A stretch of DNA of 64,000 nt. Source: Liberiplasma sp046541015. GTDB taxonomy: Bacteria > Bacillota_I > Bacilli_A > Izemoplasmatales > Izemoplasmataceae. The DNA is taken from assembly GCA_046541015.1 (NCBI GenBank), contig JBKHEA010000002.1, positions 115,091-179,090 of the forward strand, written 5' to 3'. Position 1 is the first letter of the stretch. Each line of letters opens with the position of its first letter. Shown here one piece after another: positions 16,610 through 25,812 of this stretch. The notes beneath the pieces are model-generated. The model was given only the letters and a program-made list of their open reading frames with translations, did no database searches and was not told the origin of the DNA. Both the position numbers and the translations under genes were made by a program.

Positions 16610-19012
16610 ATGCAATATAATCCAAGTAGTATTGAAAGAAAATGGCAAAAATACTGGCTAGATAATGGGCTTTTTAAAGCTGAAGATTTTAGTGATAAAG
16701 AAAAATACTATGCATTAGTTGAGTTTCCTTACCCTTCTGGGGCAGGGATGCATGTAGGGCATATTCGTGCTTACACAAGTTTAGAAATTATCGCAAGAAA
16801 GCGCCGTATGGAAGGCTATAATGTCTTGTTTCCTATTGGGTTTGATGCCTTTGGATTACCGACTGAAAATTATGCTATTAAAGAAAAAATTCATCCAAGA
16901 GTTGTTACGGATCAAAACATTTTAACCTTTACCAAACAACTTAAAGAAGTAGGGTTTTCATTTGATTTTGATCGCACGGTAGATACCACTGACCCAAATT
17001 ACTACAAATGGACACAATGGATTTTCTTAAAGCTTTTTGAACATGGCTTAGCCTACCGCAATAAAACGTATGTTAACTTCTGTCCTTCTTGTAAAGTTGT
17101 GCTTTCAAATGAAGAAAGTCAAGGCGGGGTATGTGATCGCTGCGATACAAAGGTTGAACAAAAAGAAAAAGATGTTTGGTTCTTAAAAATTACTGCCTAT
17201 GCACAAAGACTATTAGAAGGATTAAATACCTTAGAAACCTTACCACGTATAAAAACTGAACAAGAAAACTGGATTGGTAAAAGTGAAGGCGCTGAAATTC
17301 GCTTTGATATTAAAGATACAAGTGAATCATTAAAAGTCTTTACCACCCGTCCAGATACCTTATTTGGGGCAACATTCATGGTTATTGCACCAGAACATCC
17401 GATGATTGAAACCCTTAAAACAGCTATTACAAACTTAGATGCGATTTATGCTTATCAACAAGAAGCTAAACGTAAAACCGAGTTTGAACGTACCCAACTT
17501 GTAAAAGATAAAACAGGCGTCTTAATTGAAGGTGTTACCGCTATAAATCCTGTTAGTAAAAAGGCGATGCCAGTATTTGTAGCTGATTATGTCATGATGG
17601 GTTATGGGACAGGAGCGATCATGGCAGTACCTGGTCATGACCAGCGTGATTATGAGTTTGCCAAACAATATAACTGTGAGATTATTGAAGTTATTGAAGG
17701 TGGCGACTTAAGTAAAGAAGCCTACACCGATACAGATTCAGGAAAAATGATTAATAGTGGCTTTATTAACGGCTTAGAAGTTAAAGAAGCAATCAAAACC
17801 ATGCTTGATTATTTAGAAAAAGAAAACCTAGGGACTCGTGCAGTAAACTTTAAGATGAAAGACTGGGCGTTTAACCGTCAACGCTATTGGGGTGAACCAA
17901 TTCCGATTGTTCATTGTGATAAATGTGGGATGGTTGGGGTTAAAGAAGAAGATTTACCGATAACCTTACCTGATGTAGAATTTTTTGAACCAACAGATTC
18001 AGGAGAAAGTCCCCTTGCAAACATTGAGTCATTTGTCCATACAACATGTCCAAAGTGTGGTGGCAAAGCTAAAAGAGAAACCGATACCATGCCACAATGG
18101 GCTGGGTCTAGTTGGTATTTCTTACGCTATACGGATCCTAAAAATCCTAATGAGCTCGCTAGCATGGACAAATTAAAGTATTGGATGGATGTCGATTGGT
18201 ATAATGGGGGTATGGAACATGTCACAAGACATGTTATCTATTCTCGTTTTTGGCATTTATTTTTGCATGATATTGGCGCTGTACCTACTGAAGAACCTTA
18301 TAAAAAAAGAACCGCACAAGGCCTCATTTTAGGCGAAGATGGCGAAAAAATGAGTAAATCTAAAGGCAATGTTGTTAATCCTATTGATATTATTGAAAAC
18401 TATGGGGCAGATACGTTAAGATTATACATTTTATTCATTGGCGATTATGAACAATCCACCCCATGGAGTGATTCAGGGGTTAAAGGCGCTAGACGCTTTT
18501 TAGATAAAGTATGGCGTTTAATGGATATCGTTCAACCAATAGATGAACAAACTAACATTGAAAGAATTCTTCATAAAACCATTGAAGAAGTGAGCCATGA
18601 TATAGAGCATACCAAATTTAATACTGCTATCGCAAAACTTATGAGTTTAGCCAATGAACTTGCTAAACAGTCTGAAATCAGCAAGGATACATACTTAAAC
18701 TTACTTAAACTCTTATACCCTTTTGCGCCACACATTTGTGAAGAAATCTATAATCTCATTGGCTTTAAAGGCAGCATGATGCACGAGCCATATCCAAAAG
18801 CAGACCCATTAAAAATGGTTGAGTCAACCGTTACGATGGTCATTAGTGTCAATGGGAAAGTTCGTGATAAAATCGAGGTTGATAAAGATTTAGACCAAGA
18901 TACCCTTAAAAAAATGGCTTTAGAAAATGAACGTATTCTTACGTTTATTGATAAAAAGCCTGTTAAAAAAGTCATTGTCGTGCCAAACAAATTAATTAAT
19001 ATAGTAATATAA
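16610..19012 (+). CDS. leuS: Leucyl-tRNA synthetase
   Basis: The class I synthetase charges tRNA-Leu. The 800-aa protein has the HVGH motif (HIGH type) at residues 48-51, a zinc-type CPSC...CDRC pair near 157-180, the CP1 editing domain (TTRPDTLFGATFMV), a second CPKC motif, and KMSKS at 580-584. The ATG at 16610 lies behind AAGGAGTG. The gene is under T-box control by uncharged tRNA-Leu. A strong terminator follows. Confidence 0.98.
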   Translation: MQYNPSSIERKWQKYWLDNGLFKAEDFSDKEKYYALVEFPYPSGAGMHVGHIRAYTSLEIIARKRRMEGYNVLFPIGFDAFGLPTENYAIKEKIHPRVVTDQNILTFTKQLKEVGFSFDFDRTVDTTDPNYYKWTQWIFLKLFEHGLAYRNKTYVNFCPSCKVVLSNEESQGGVCDRCDTKVEQKEKDVWFLKITAYAQRLLEGLNTLETLPRIKTEQENWIGKSEGAEIRFDIKDTSESLKVFTTRPDTLFGATFMVIAPEHPMIETLKTAITNLDAIYAYQQEAKRKTEFERTQLVKDKTGVLIEGVTAINPVSKKAMPVFVADYVMMGYGTGAIMAVPGHDQRDYEFAKQYNCEIIEVIEGGDLSKEAYTDTDSGKMINSGFINGLEVKEAIKTMLDYLEKENLGTRAVNFKMKDWAFNRQRYWGEPIPIVHCDKCGMVGVKEEDLPITLPDVEFFEPTDSGESPLANIESFVHTTCPKCGGKAKRETDTMPQWAGSSWYFLRYTDPKNPNELASMDKLKYWMDVDWYNGGMEHVTRHVIYSRFWHLFLHDIGAVPTEEPYKKRTAQGLILGEDGEKMSKSKGNVVNPIDIIENYGADTLRLYILFIGDYEQSTPWSDSGVKGARRFLDKVWRLMDIVQPIDEQTNIERILHKTIEEVSHDIEHTKFNTAIAKLMSLANELAKQSEISKDTYLNLLKLLYPFAPHICEEIYNLIGFKGSMMHEPYPKADPLKMVESTVTMVISVNGKVRDKIEVDKDLDQDTLKKMALENERILTFIDKKPVKKVIVVPNKLINIVI

Positions 19013-19018
19013 TTATTT

Positions 19019-19050
19019 AAAGTCTTAAACCGATGTTTAAGACTTTTTTT
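19019..19050 (+). terminator. Terminator after leuS
   Basis: AAAGTCTTAAAC and GTTTAAGACTTT form a 12-bp perfect stem with loop CGAT and a T run. Confidence 0.92.
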
Positions 19051-19154
19051 CTTTTAAAAAAGATTATAATCAAGCGAAATACACGTTTAAAATACGAACA
19101 AAAATTGTCATACAACTGCTTATTTAGAAATTCTAAAAAAGTCTAGAATAAACA

Positions 19155-19183
19155 TTGAAACCTTTAAATAAAAATGATATAAT
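19155..19183 (+). promoter_or_regulatory. Predicted promoter of the leucine dehydrogenase operon
   Basis: TTGAAA (19155-19160) and TATAAT (19178-19183) have a 17-base spacer, a near-consensus sigma-A promoter. Confidence 0.75.
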
Positions 19184-19190
19184 CATTTAC

Positions 19191-19218
19191 GTAAAAACGC
19201 TTTCATCGCATAGCGTTT
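19191..19218 (+). promoter_or_regulatory. Inverted repeat / cre-like operator downstream of the promoter
   Basis: AAACGCT (19195-19201) and AGCGTTT (19212-19218) form an inverted repeat with a 10-base spacer, just downstream of the -10 box. The left arm also lies in a 13-of-15 match to the cre consensus (19191-19205). Its position suits a roadblock operator. Confidence 0.45.
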
Positions 19219-19257
19219 AAATTTTGAAGAGCGAATTTCTTAAGGAGGACTTTTTTA

Positions 19258-20328
19258 ATGAAAAAATTTGAGTACATGGAAAAGCACGGTTATGAACAAT
19301 TGGTGTTTTTTCATGACAAGACCACTGGTTTAAAAGGGATCACATGTATTCATAATACCCAACTTGGCCCAGCACTTGGAGGAACAAGACTTTGGAATTA
19401 TGATAATGAAGATGATGCAACCCTTGATGTATTACGCCTTGCACGTGGGATGTCTTATAAAGCAGCGGCCGCTGGACTTAATTTAGGTGGTGGAAAAACT
19501 GTATTAATTGGTGATGCGGAAAAAGTAAAAAGTGAAGCATATTTTAGAGGACTTGGACGTTATGTTCAAACATTAAATGGACGCTATATTACCGCAGAAG
19601 ATGTAAACACGTCAACCAAAGATATGGATTATGTTCATATGGAGACAGATTATGTAGTTGGGTTAAAACATAAATCTGGTAACCCCTCACCCATGACTGC
19701 ACTTGGTGCTTACCATGGAATCCGTTCAGCTTTAAAAGAAGTCTATAATGATGATTCAGTTAAAGGAAAAACCTTTGCGATTCAAGGGGCAGGACAAACT
19801 GGGTATTATCTCATTGGCTACTTATTAGAAGCTAAAGCTGAGAAAATCTATTTTACCGAGATCAATGATAAACACATTGAGAAAGTTAAAAAAACTTACC
19901 CAGAAGTAGAATTTGTTAAGCCAGACGATATTTATAGTCTCGATGTTGATGTCTTTGCGCCTTGTGCACTTGGGGCAGTATTAAATGATAAGACGATTCC
20001 ACAGTTGAAATGTAAAATCGTTGCAGGGACTGCAAACAATGTGCTAGATGATGAAGAAAAACATGGAAACATGCTAAAAGATAAAAACATTTTATACGCA
20101 CCAGACTTTGTAATTAATGCAGGTGGTTTAATTAATGTTTATCACGAATTACAAGGGTATAAAAAAGAAAACGCAGTGAATGATATCGAAAAAATTTATG
20201 ACCGTCTACTAGAAATTTATTCTCTTGCGAAAGAAAATAACACACACACACAACATGCCGCAAAATTATTTGCCAAAGCACGTATTGCAACGATTAGTAC
20301 GGTCCGTTCAAATTTCGTTAAACGTTAA
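19258..20328 (+). CDS. Leucine (branched-chain amino acid) dehydrogenase
   Basis: The enzyme oxidatively deaminates leucine, valine or isoleucine to the 2-oxoacid with NAD+. The 356-aa protein belongs to the Glu/Leu/Phe/Val dehydrogenase family. The catalytic K80 (in LNLGGGKTV) and D115 (in ITAEDVN) occupy the same positions as in Bacillus leucine dehydrogenase. A Rossmann fingerprint GAGQTG lies near residue 178. It is the first gene of a branched-chain amino acid oxidation cluster, behind AAGGAGG. Exact preference among Leu, Val and Ile cannot be read from sequence. Confidence 0.92.
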   Translation: MKKFEYMEKHGYEQLVFFHDKTTGLKGITCIHNTQLGPALGGTRLWNYDNEDDATLDVLRLARGMSYKAAAAGLNLGGGKTVLIGDAEKVKSEAYFRGLGRYVQTLNGRYITAEDVNTSTKDMDYVHMETDYVVGLKHKSGNPSPMTALGAYHGIRSALKEVYNDDSVKGKTFAIQGAGQTGYYLIGYLLEAKAEKIYFTEINDKHIEKVKKTYPEVEFVKPDDIYSLDVDVFAPCALGAVLNDKTIPQLKCKIVAGTANNVLDDEEKHGNMLKDKNILYAPDFVINAGGLINVYHELQGYKKENAVNDIEKIYDRLLEIYSLAKENNTHTQHAAKLFAKARIATISTVRSNFVKR

Positions 20329-20978
20329 TGAAACGCATTACGATTTTAACAGGCCATTACGGCTCTGGTAAATCGGAAATTGCTGTGAATTTAGCCATTC
20401 ATAATTCACTAGATGTGTTGGTTGATTTAGACATTATTAATCCTTATTTTCGCAGTCGTAGCGTGCGAAAATTACTAGAAAAACATCATGTTGAAGTTAT
20501 CGAATCAACCATAGAAAATGCAGCCGGAAGCGACCTCCCTTTCATTAGTGCGAAAGGGAGTCGTCCTTTTGTTAACAAGCATTTAAAAGCAGTCTATGAT
20601 CTTGGTGGTACAAAACATGGCGCAAAAGTCATGATGCAATTTCGTGATTTTATTAAAGATACTGATGAGATTGATTTTTTAGTTGTGTTAAATATTTTTA
20701 GACCCGAAACCGACAGTGTAGAAAAAATCATTGATATCATTAAAACATTAGAAGCAAGTAGTCAATTAAAAGTAACAGGTTTAGTGAACAATTCCAATTT
20801 AATGGAATATACTGATGAAGCGATGATTAAAAAAGGAGAACGTTTAATTAAGAAAGTATCTTCGGCGTTAAACCTCCCAATTGTTTATACCTTCATCGAA
20901 GAAAATGTAAAGACCAACGCTATATTTTTAGGTGAGAATAAAACGCTTATTCGCTACCTAGCAAAAGCATGGTTATAG
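20328..20978 (+). CDS. P-loop ATPase associated with the 2-oxoacid oxidoreductase operon
   Basis: The 216-aa protein has a Walker A motif GHYGSGKS at residues 9-16 and a MinD/ParA-like DLDIINPYFRSR strand (about residues 37-48). An acidic YDLGGTKHG stretch may be the switch or Walker B region. It overlaps the dehydrogenase by one base (TAATG) and lies 11 bases upstream of the ferredoxin subunit. Its constant placement suggests a role in cofactor or Fe-S insertion, or in control of the oxidoreductase, but that is inference; I do not know a proven function. Confidence 0.7.
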   Translation: MKRITILTGHYGSGKSEIAVNLAIHNSLDVLVDLDIINPYFRSRSVRKLLEKHHVEVIESTIENAAGSDLPFISAKGSRPFVNKHLKAVYDLGGTKHGAKVMMQFRDFIKDTDEIDFLVVLNIFRPETDSVEKIIDIIKTLEASSQLKVTGLVNNSNLMEYTDEAMIKKGERLIKKVSSALNLPIVYTFIEENVKTNAIFLGENKTLIRYLAKAWL

Positions 20979-20989
20979 GAGGCTATAAT

Positions 20990-21214
20990 ATGGCAAAAGG
21001 AAGAATTATTATCGACCAAGATAGATGTAAAGGCTGTGCCCTTTGCGTGTATCAGTGTCCAGTACATATTTTAGAATTAGATACCTCAACAGTAAATGCC
21101 AAAGGGTATACCCCACTTATGGTTAATGATCCAGAAAAATGTATTGCCTGTAGTTTTTGTGCAATGATTTGTCCGGATTCTGTAATTACTGTTGAACGTT
21201 ATGTGAAGGAGTGA
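20990..21214 (+). CDS. 2-oxoacid:ferredoxin oxidoreductase, ferredoxin (delta) subunit
   Basis: The 74-aa protein holds two [4Fe-4S] motifs, CKGCALCVYQCP and CIACSFCAMICP, which pass electrons from the TPP centre to free ferredoxin. The ATG at 20990 follows ATAGGAGG with correct spacing; earlier in-frame starts overlap the previous gene and lack a ribosome site. The alpha-subunit gene begins 4 bases downstream. Confidence 0.93.
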   Translation: MAKGRIIIDQDRCKGCALCVYQCPVHILELDTSTVNAKGYTPLMVNDPEKCIACSFCAMICPDSVITVERYVKE

Positions 21215-21218
21215 TTTT

Positions 21219-22289
21219 GTGGCAAAGGTTTTAATGAAAGGCAACGAAGCAATGGCTTTAGCAGCCATTAAAGGTGGTTGTGACGCATTTTTTGGTTATC
21301 CAATAACCCCTCAAAATGAAATCCCGGAATATTTAAGTTATCACATGAAAAATCATGGACGTGTTTTTGTTCAAGCAGAAAGTGAAGTCGCCGCAATTAA
21401 TATGGTTTATGGCGCTGCAGGAACAGGCGCACGTGTTTTAACAAGTTCATCAAGTCCTGGGATTGCTTTAAAACAAGAAGGTATTAGTTATATCGTTGGG
21501 AGTGAACTGCCTGCAGTTATCATTAACGTCATGCGTGGTGGTCCTGGACTTGGAGGGATTCAACCTTCTCAAGCTGATTATAATCAAATTACCCGTGGTG
21601 GCGGTAATGGAGATTATCATATGATTGCTTATGCACCTGAAACGCTACAAGAAACGGTAGATGTCATCAAAGAAGCCTTTGATGTAGCGGATTTATACCG
21701 TAATCCCGTTATGATTGCAGTCGATGGTTTAATTGGACAAATGATGGAACCAGTTGATGTTGATAAAAAAATTAAAAAACGAAAATTACCAGAAAAATCA
21801 TGGGCAGCTAATGGTCATGCTAAAGAACGTGGGAAAAGAAATACGATAGTTTCTTTACATTTAGATCCCTATGAACTAGAAAAACATAACCTTCGTTTAC
21901 AAAAAAAATACAATCAAATGATTAAAAAAGAACAACGTTATGAAATGATTGAAACCGCTGATGCAGAAATCGTTATTGTCGCTTATGGGTCTATGGCCCG
22001 TATTGCAAGAAGTTCAATTAAAGTGTTACGTAAAAAAGGTGTTAAAGTTGGTATGATTAGACCAATTACTTTATGGCCATTTCCTGAAAAAGCTTTTGAT
22101 GAACTACCAGAAAGTGTTCATACGCTTTTAACTGTAGAGATGAGTTTAGGGCAAATGATTCAAGATGTTAAAATCATTAATAACGGACGTTATAAATTAG
22201 ATTTCTTTGGGCGTACAGGAGGCGTTGTTCCTGAAACTGATGAAATCGTAAAAGCCGTGATGAAAATCAAAAGGGGGCAAAAAGCATGA
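21219..22289 (+). CDS. vorB: 2-oxoacid:ferredoxin oxidoreductase alpha subunit (VorB-like)
   Basis: This is the pyrimidine-binding half of the oxidoreductase that converts branched-chain 2-oxoacids plus CoA to acyl-CoA, CO2 and reduced ferredoxin. The 356-aa protein has the family N-terminus KGNEAMALAAIKGGCDAFFGYPITPQ split over residues 7-32, then AESEVAAINMVYGAAGTGAR and MRGGPGLGG. The GTG start at 21219 follows GAAGGAG. It could act on 2-oxoglutarate (KorA); the dehydrogenase and butyrate kinase neighbours favour branched-chain acids. Confidence 0.88.
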   Translation: MAKVLMKGNEAMALAAIKGGCDAFFGYPITPQNEIPEYLSYHMKNHGRVFVQAESEVAAINMVYGAAGTGARVLTSSSSPGIALKQEGISYIVGSELPAVIINVMRGGPGLGGIQPSQADYNQITRGGGNGDYHMIAYAPETLQETVDVIKEAFDVADLYRNPVMIAVDGLIGQMMEPVDVDKKIKKRKLPEKSWAANGHAKERGKRNTIVSLHLDPYELEKHNLRLQKKYNQMIKKEQRYEMIETADAEIVIVAYGSMARIARSSIKVLRKKGVKVGMIRPITLWPFPEKAFDELPESVHTLLTVEMSLGQMIQDVKIINNGRYKLDFFGRTGGVVPETDEIVKAVMKIKRGQKA

Positions 22290-23050
22290 AAACAGAAGTA
22301 ATCTATCAACCAACCAAAGGTTTAGTTGATCGTGATCTTACCTATTGCCCTGGTTGTACACATGGCATTATTCATAAACTAGTCGCAGAAGTATTAGTAG
22401 AAAAAGGTTTACTTAAAAATAGTATTGGCGTTGCTAGTGTAGGATGTAGCGTTATGAGTTATGAGTTTTTTAATTGTGACATGCATCAAGCAGCACATGG
22501 CCGTGCGCCAGCCGTTGCAACAGGGATTAAACGTGTAGCTCCTGAGTCGACTGTATTTACGTATCAAGGCGATGGCGATTTAGCAAGTATTGGTTTAGCA
22601 GAAATTGTTCATGCTGCGCATCGTGGAGAAAATATCACAGTCATTTTTGTTAATAATGCCATTTATGGAATGACTGGTGGGCAAATGGCACCAACAACGC
22701 TTGTAGGACAAAAAACTACAACCTCACCACGTGGTAGAGAGTTAAGTGAAGCAGGAGAGCCGCTTAGAATGAGCGAATTACTAGCAACCATTCCTGGAGC
22801 TACTTACCTTGAGCGTGTTAGTGTCCATGATCCTAAACATATAAGAAAAGCTAAAAAAGCCTTAGAAAAAGCATTTGATGTCCAAACTAAACGTCAAGGA
22901 TTTACTATGATTGAATTTATTTCAACATGTCCAGTCAACTGGGGCATGACACCAAATGATGCTTTAAATTGGGCTGTAGATAATTTGATTCCATACTATC
23001 CTTTAGGCATCTATAAAGATGCCACTAAGGAGGATAATGATGAAGCCTAA
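22286..23050 (+). CDS. vorA: 2-oxoacid:ferredoxin oxidoreductase beta subunit (TPP-binding, VorA-like)
   Basis: The 254-aa protein binds thiamine diphosphate through GDGDLASIGLAE and the following NNAIYGMTGGQ. The N-terminal CPGCTHG motif supplies a cluster cysteine. It overlaps the alpha gene by 4 bases (ATGA) and the gamma gene by 11. With the alpha, gamma and delta subunits it forms a complete four-part VOR/KOR enzyme. Confidence 0.9.
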   Translation: MKTEVIYQPTKGLVDRDLTYCPGCTHGIIHKLVAEVLVEKGLLKNSIGVASVGCSVMSYEFFNCDMHQAAHGRAPAVATGIKRVAPESTVFTYQGDGDLASIGLAEIVHAAHRGENITVIFVNNAIYGMTGGQMAPTTLVGQKTTTSPRGRELSEAGEPLRMSELLATIPGATYLERVSVHDPKHIRKAKKALEKAFDVQTKRQGFTMIEFISTCPVNWGMTPNDALNWAVDNLIPYYPLGIYKDATKEDNDEA

Positions 23051-23588
23051 TGAGGAAAAACTTATTGTTGCTGGGTTTGGTGGACAAGGTGTAATGCTTG
23101 TTGGTCAGATCTTATCTTACGCTGCAACCAATGAAGATTTAAATACAGTATGGATTCCTTCATACGGTCCTGAAACGCGTGGTGGAACGGCAAACTGTTC
23201 GGTCACGATTGCTAAAGCGATGATTAATTCACCCATCATCACAGAACCAGATAGTGTGATAGCGATGAATTTACCAAGCTTAAAAAAATTTGAGCCCAAA
23301 TTAAAAAAACAAGGTATTTTAATCGTCAATAGTAGTTTGGTTAAAGATCAAACTTACCGTAAAGACATAAAAGTTATTGAAGTTGATGCCAATAATTTAG
23401 CGTTAAAACTTGGAAACATAAAAGTTGCGAATATGATTATGTTAGGGGCTTATATTAAAGCTAGTAATGTTTTTGAAAAAGAAGCAATTTTTAAAGTCTT
23501 TAAAAAGATATTTACAGGAAATAAAGAAGCTTTAATAGGTTTAAATCAAGAAGCATTACAACTTGGTATGAAGCTTGCAAGCCAATAA
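23040..23588 (+). CDS. vorC: 2-oxoacid:ferredoxin oxidoreductase gamma subunit (VorC-like)
   Basis: The 182-aa protein has the hallmark GFGGQGVMLVGQIL and SYGPETRGGTANCSV motifs of the gamma (CoA-binding) subunit. Tandem ATGs at 23037 and 23040 are both in frame; 23040 has the better 6-base spacing from AAGGAGG. The start lies inside the end of the beta gene. Confidence 0.9.
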   Translation: MKPNEEKLIVAGFGGQGVMLVGQILSYAATNEDLNTVWIPSYGPETRGGTANCSVTIAKAMINSPIITEPDSVIAMNLPSLKKFEPKLKKQGILIVNSSLVKDQTYRKDIKVIEVDANNLALKLGNIKVANMIMLGAYIKASNVFEKEAIFKVFKKIFTGNKEALIGLNQEALQLGMKLASQ

Positions 23589-23605
23589 GTAAAGGATGAT
23601 TATTA

Positions 23606-24667
23606 ATGAAAATTTTAACAATCAATCCAGGATCTACAAGCACAAAAGTTGCTGTATTTCATGACCACAAACGCATCGCAAAAGAAACCATCCGCCATGA
23701 TGATGGGGAAATGTTAACGTTTGAGCATTTAATTGACCAATTACCTATGCGTCAAACATTGATTTTAGACTTTTTAAACGAATACCAAATAAAGTTAACC
23801 GACATTGATGGCTTTATTGGAAGAGGCGGATTATTGCGTCCATTACAAAGCGGTCTATATGAAGTCAATGAAGCGATGATTGAAGATTTAAAGACTAATA
23901 AATATGGATCTCACGCTTCAAATTTAGGGGGCTTAATCGCAAGTAGTTTAGCTGCTCAAGTTGGGAAAAAAGCCTATATCGCAGATCCTGTAGTGGTTGA
24001 TGAAATGAGCAGTGTTGCAAAAATGTCTGGCTTAAACGGAGTCACTAGACGTAGTTTATTTCATGCTTTAAATCAAAAAGCTGTCGCAAGAAAATACAGT
24101 GAAAAAATCGGTGTCCCTTATGAAGATCTACATTTGATCGTTGCGCATTTAGGTGGTGGGATTAGTGTTGGTTATCATAAAAAAGGAAAAGTTGTCGATG
24201 TCAACAATGCTTTAGATGGGGATGGACCATTTTCACCAGAACGAACAGGGAGTTTACCTGTCATTAGTGTGATTGAACTAGCGTATAGTGGGCAATATAC
24301 TAAAGAAGAGTTAAAAAAACTCATTCATGGGTATGGCGGTATGTTTAGCTATTTAAACACTAAAGATGCTGAGGAAGTCTCAGATATGTTATCTAGTGGT
24401 AGAGTTGAAGCTAGTCGTGTGATCAAAGCGATGGTCTATCAAATCGCTAAAGAAATAGGTGGCTTACACGCTATTACTAAAGGCAATTTAGATGCAATCA
24501 TACTAACTGGTGGTTTAGCCTATAATCAAGATATTATTCAACCGCTAATTGAGATGATTGAGCATTTAGGCGAACTTGTTATTTACCCTGGAGAAAATGA
24601 ATTAGAGTCACTTGCCTTTAACATGCATGCTTATTTAAGCGGCATCATAGAACCTAAAATATATTAA
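23606..24667 (+). CDS. buk: Butyrate kinase (branched-chain fatty-acid kinase)
   Basis: The enzyme converts acyl-phosphate and ADP to the free acid and ATP. The 353-aa protein is an acetokinase-superfamily member with the phosphate motif NPGSTSTKVAVF at residues 7-18, the VAHLGGGISVG loop and LTGGLAYN near the end. After VOR it would harvest ATP from isovaleryl- or isobutyryl-phosphate. The phosphotransacylase (ptb) that should feed it is not in this cluster. A terminator follows. Confidence 0.94.
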   Translation: MKILTINPGSTSTKVAVFHDHKRIAKETIRHDDGEMLTFEHLIDQLPMRQTLILDFLNEYQIKLTDIDGFIGRGGLLRPLQSGLYEVNEAMIEDLKTNKYGSHASNLGGLIASSLAAQVGKKAYIADPVVVDEMSSVAKMSGLNGVTRRSLFHALNQKAVARKYSEKIGVPYEDLHLIVAHLGGGISVGYHKKGKVVDVNNALDGDGPFSPERTGSLPVISVIELAYSGQYTKEELKKLIHGYGGMFSYLNTKDAEEVSDMLSSGRVEASRVIKAMVYQIAKEIGGLHAITKGNLDAIILTGGLAYNQDIIQPLIEMIEHLGELVIYPGENELESLAFNMHAYLSGIIEPKIY

Positions 24668-24694
24668 ACCAGCAAATATTAGCTGGTTTTTTTT
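24666..24694 (+). terminator. Terminator after buk
   Basis: AAACCAGC pairs with GCTGGTTT across an 8-base loop, followed by T8. Confidence 0.9.
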
Positions 24695-24749
24695 ATTAGT
24701 AAAAAGAAATTAGCCCATGAGTTTTGTATGATAGGGTTGAGGTGATTCG

Positions 24750-25118
24750 ATGCCTGTATGCGCAAGTTGTTTTAATTTTTATGTTAGACCTCAAACCTTT
24801 GAAACATTGTTTTCAACGAAAAAACAATGCATTTTCTGTGAGACAATCGAAAAAATTCCTTTAAACCACGAAGTTATACCGATTGAGGGTAATACATTGC
24901 ATTGTTTTTCTTATTTATCAAAAGATTATCCCATCTTAACTAAAAAAGTTTTTGAAACTATGATTCAAGAACCATTAAATTTAGTCTTTTATGAAGAATT
25001 TTGGCTACAAAAGCCTTTAATTTTTTTTCTTTTAGCACATCTATTTAACCCCTTTAATCTCTTTGATTATCAAGGGTATTCAAACTATATGCATCAAATT
25101 TTTAATAAAAGTGAGTAG
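24750..25118 (+). CDS. Small zinc-motif protein, possibly a ComFC remnant
   Basis: The 122-aa protein has two CxxC motifs (CASC at residues 4-7 and CIFC at 29-32 with a preceding KKQ), giving a likely N-terminal zinc knuckle. The rest is rich in Phe and Leu and I do not recognise it. In many Firmicutes comFC, which begins with a similar zinc knuckle, lies directly upstream of hpf, as this gene does. ComFC is about 230 aa with a phosphoribosyltransferase domain that is absent here. It may be a degraded or diverged ComFC. An AGGTG site precedes the ATG. Confidence 0.45.
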   Translation: MPVCASCFNFYVRPQTFETLFSTKKQCIFCETIEKIPLNHEVIPIEGNTLHCFSYLSKDYPILTKKVFETMIQEPLNLVFYEEFWLQKPLIFFLLAHLFNPFNLFDYQGYSNYMHQIFNKSE

Positions 25119-25156
25119 ATATTTTTGTTTATATTAGTTTTTATTATAAATGAGTG

Positions 25157-25165
25157 TGCTATAAT
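25157..25165 (+). promoter_or_regulatory. Extended -10 promoter of hpf
   Basis: TGCTATAAT (25157-25165) is a TGn-extended -10 box. No good -35 box is seen at the proper distance. Confidence 0.5.
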
Positions 25166-25197
25166 AAATGTATAAATCACATAAGGAGATGATAGTG

Positions 25198-25737
25198 ATG
25201 CTCGTTGAAGTTAGAGGCAAAAACGGCTTCCAAATTACTGAAGCTATCGAGAATTACGCAAAAGATAAGCTAGAGAAAGTTGAACGTTATTTCCGAGAAG
25301 AATTAGATGCTTTCGTGGTCTGCAAAACCTATAAAGACCACCATAGAGTTGAAGTCACTATTCCCACTAAGTATTACACCATGCGTGCCGAAGTAAGTGA
25401 TGACGACATGTATGCAGCCATCGATTTAGCCATTGATAAACTTGAAAGTCAAATACGAAAAAATAAAGCTAAAATCACTAGAAGCTTACAGAAAAAAGAA
25501 GGGGTCGCAGAAATCTTTAATGAAGATATTGACCTTGAAGCTTTAGAAAGGGAACTTGTTAGAACCCCAGTTAGACGTAAAAATATTAACTTAGAAAGAA
25601 TGTCAACCGATGAAGCCATCACGGCAATGGAAATGTTAGGACACGATTTCTTCATTTATAAAGATGACATCAATGAAAAAATTAGTGTTGTTTACTTAAG
25701 AAATGATGGCAAATACGCAGTGATAGAAACAGAATAA
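25198..25737 (+). CDS. hpf: Long-form ribosome hibernation promoting factor
   Basis: Long HPF dimerises 70S ribosomes into inactive 100S particles in resting cells. The 179-aa protein has the N-terminal ribosome-binding domain (RGKNGFQITEAIENYAKDKL) and the C-terminal dimerisation domain (MSTDEAITAMEMLGHDFFIY). I chose the ATG at 25198, 9 bases after AGGAG; an ATG at 25189 is also in frame but overlaps that site. A terminator follows. Confidence 0.95.
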   Translation: MLVEVRGKNGFQITEAIENYAKDKLEKVERYFREELDAFVVCKTYKDHHRVEVTIPTKYYTMRAEVSDDDMYAAIDLAIDKLESQIRKNKAKITRSLQKKEGVAEIFNEDIDLEALERELVRTPVRRKNINLERMSTDEAITAMEMLGHDFFIYKDDINEKISVVYLRNDGKYAVIETE

Positions 25738-25741
25738 ATCT

Positions 25742-25768
25742 AAATGCGCCATTGGCGCATTTTTTTTG
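25742..25768 (+). terminator. Terminator after hpf
   Basis: AAATGCGCC pairs with GGCGCATTT across ATT, followed by a T run. Confidence 0.92.
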
Positions 25769-25812
25769 AAAAAAATCAATCTTAAAAGCAAGTTAAACTA
25801 TCGTAAAACCCT

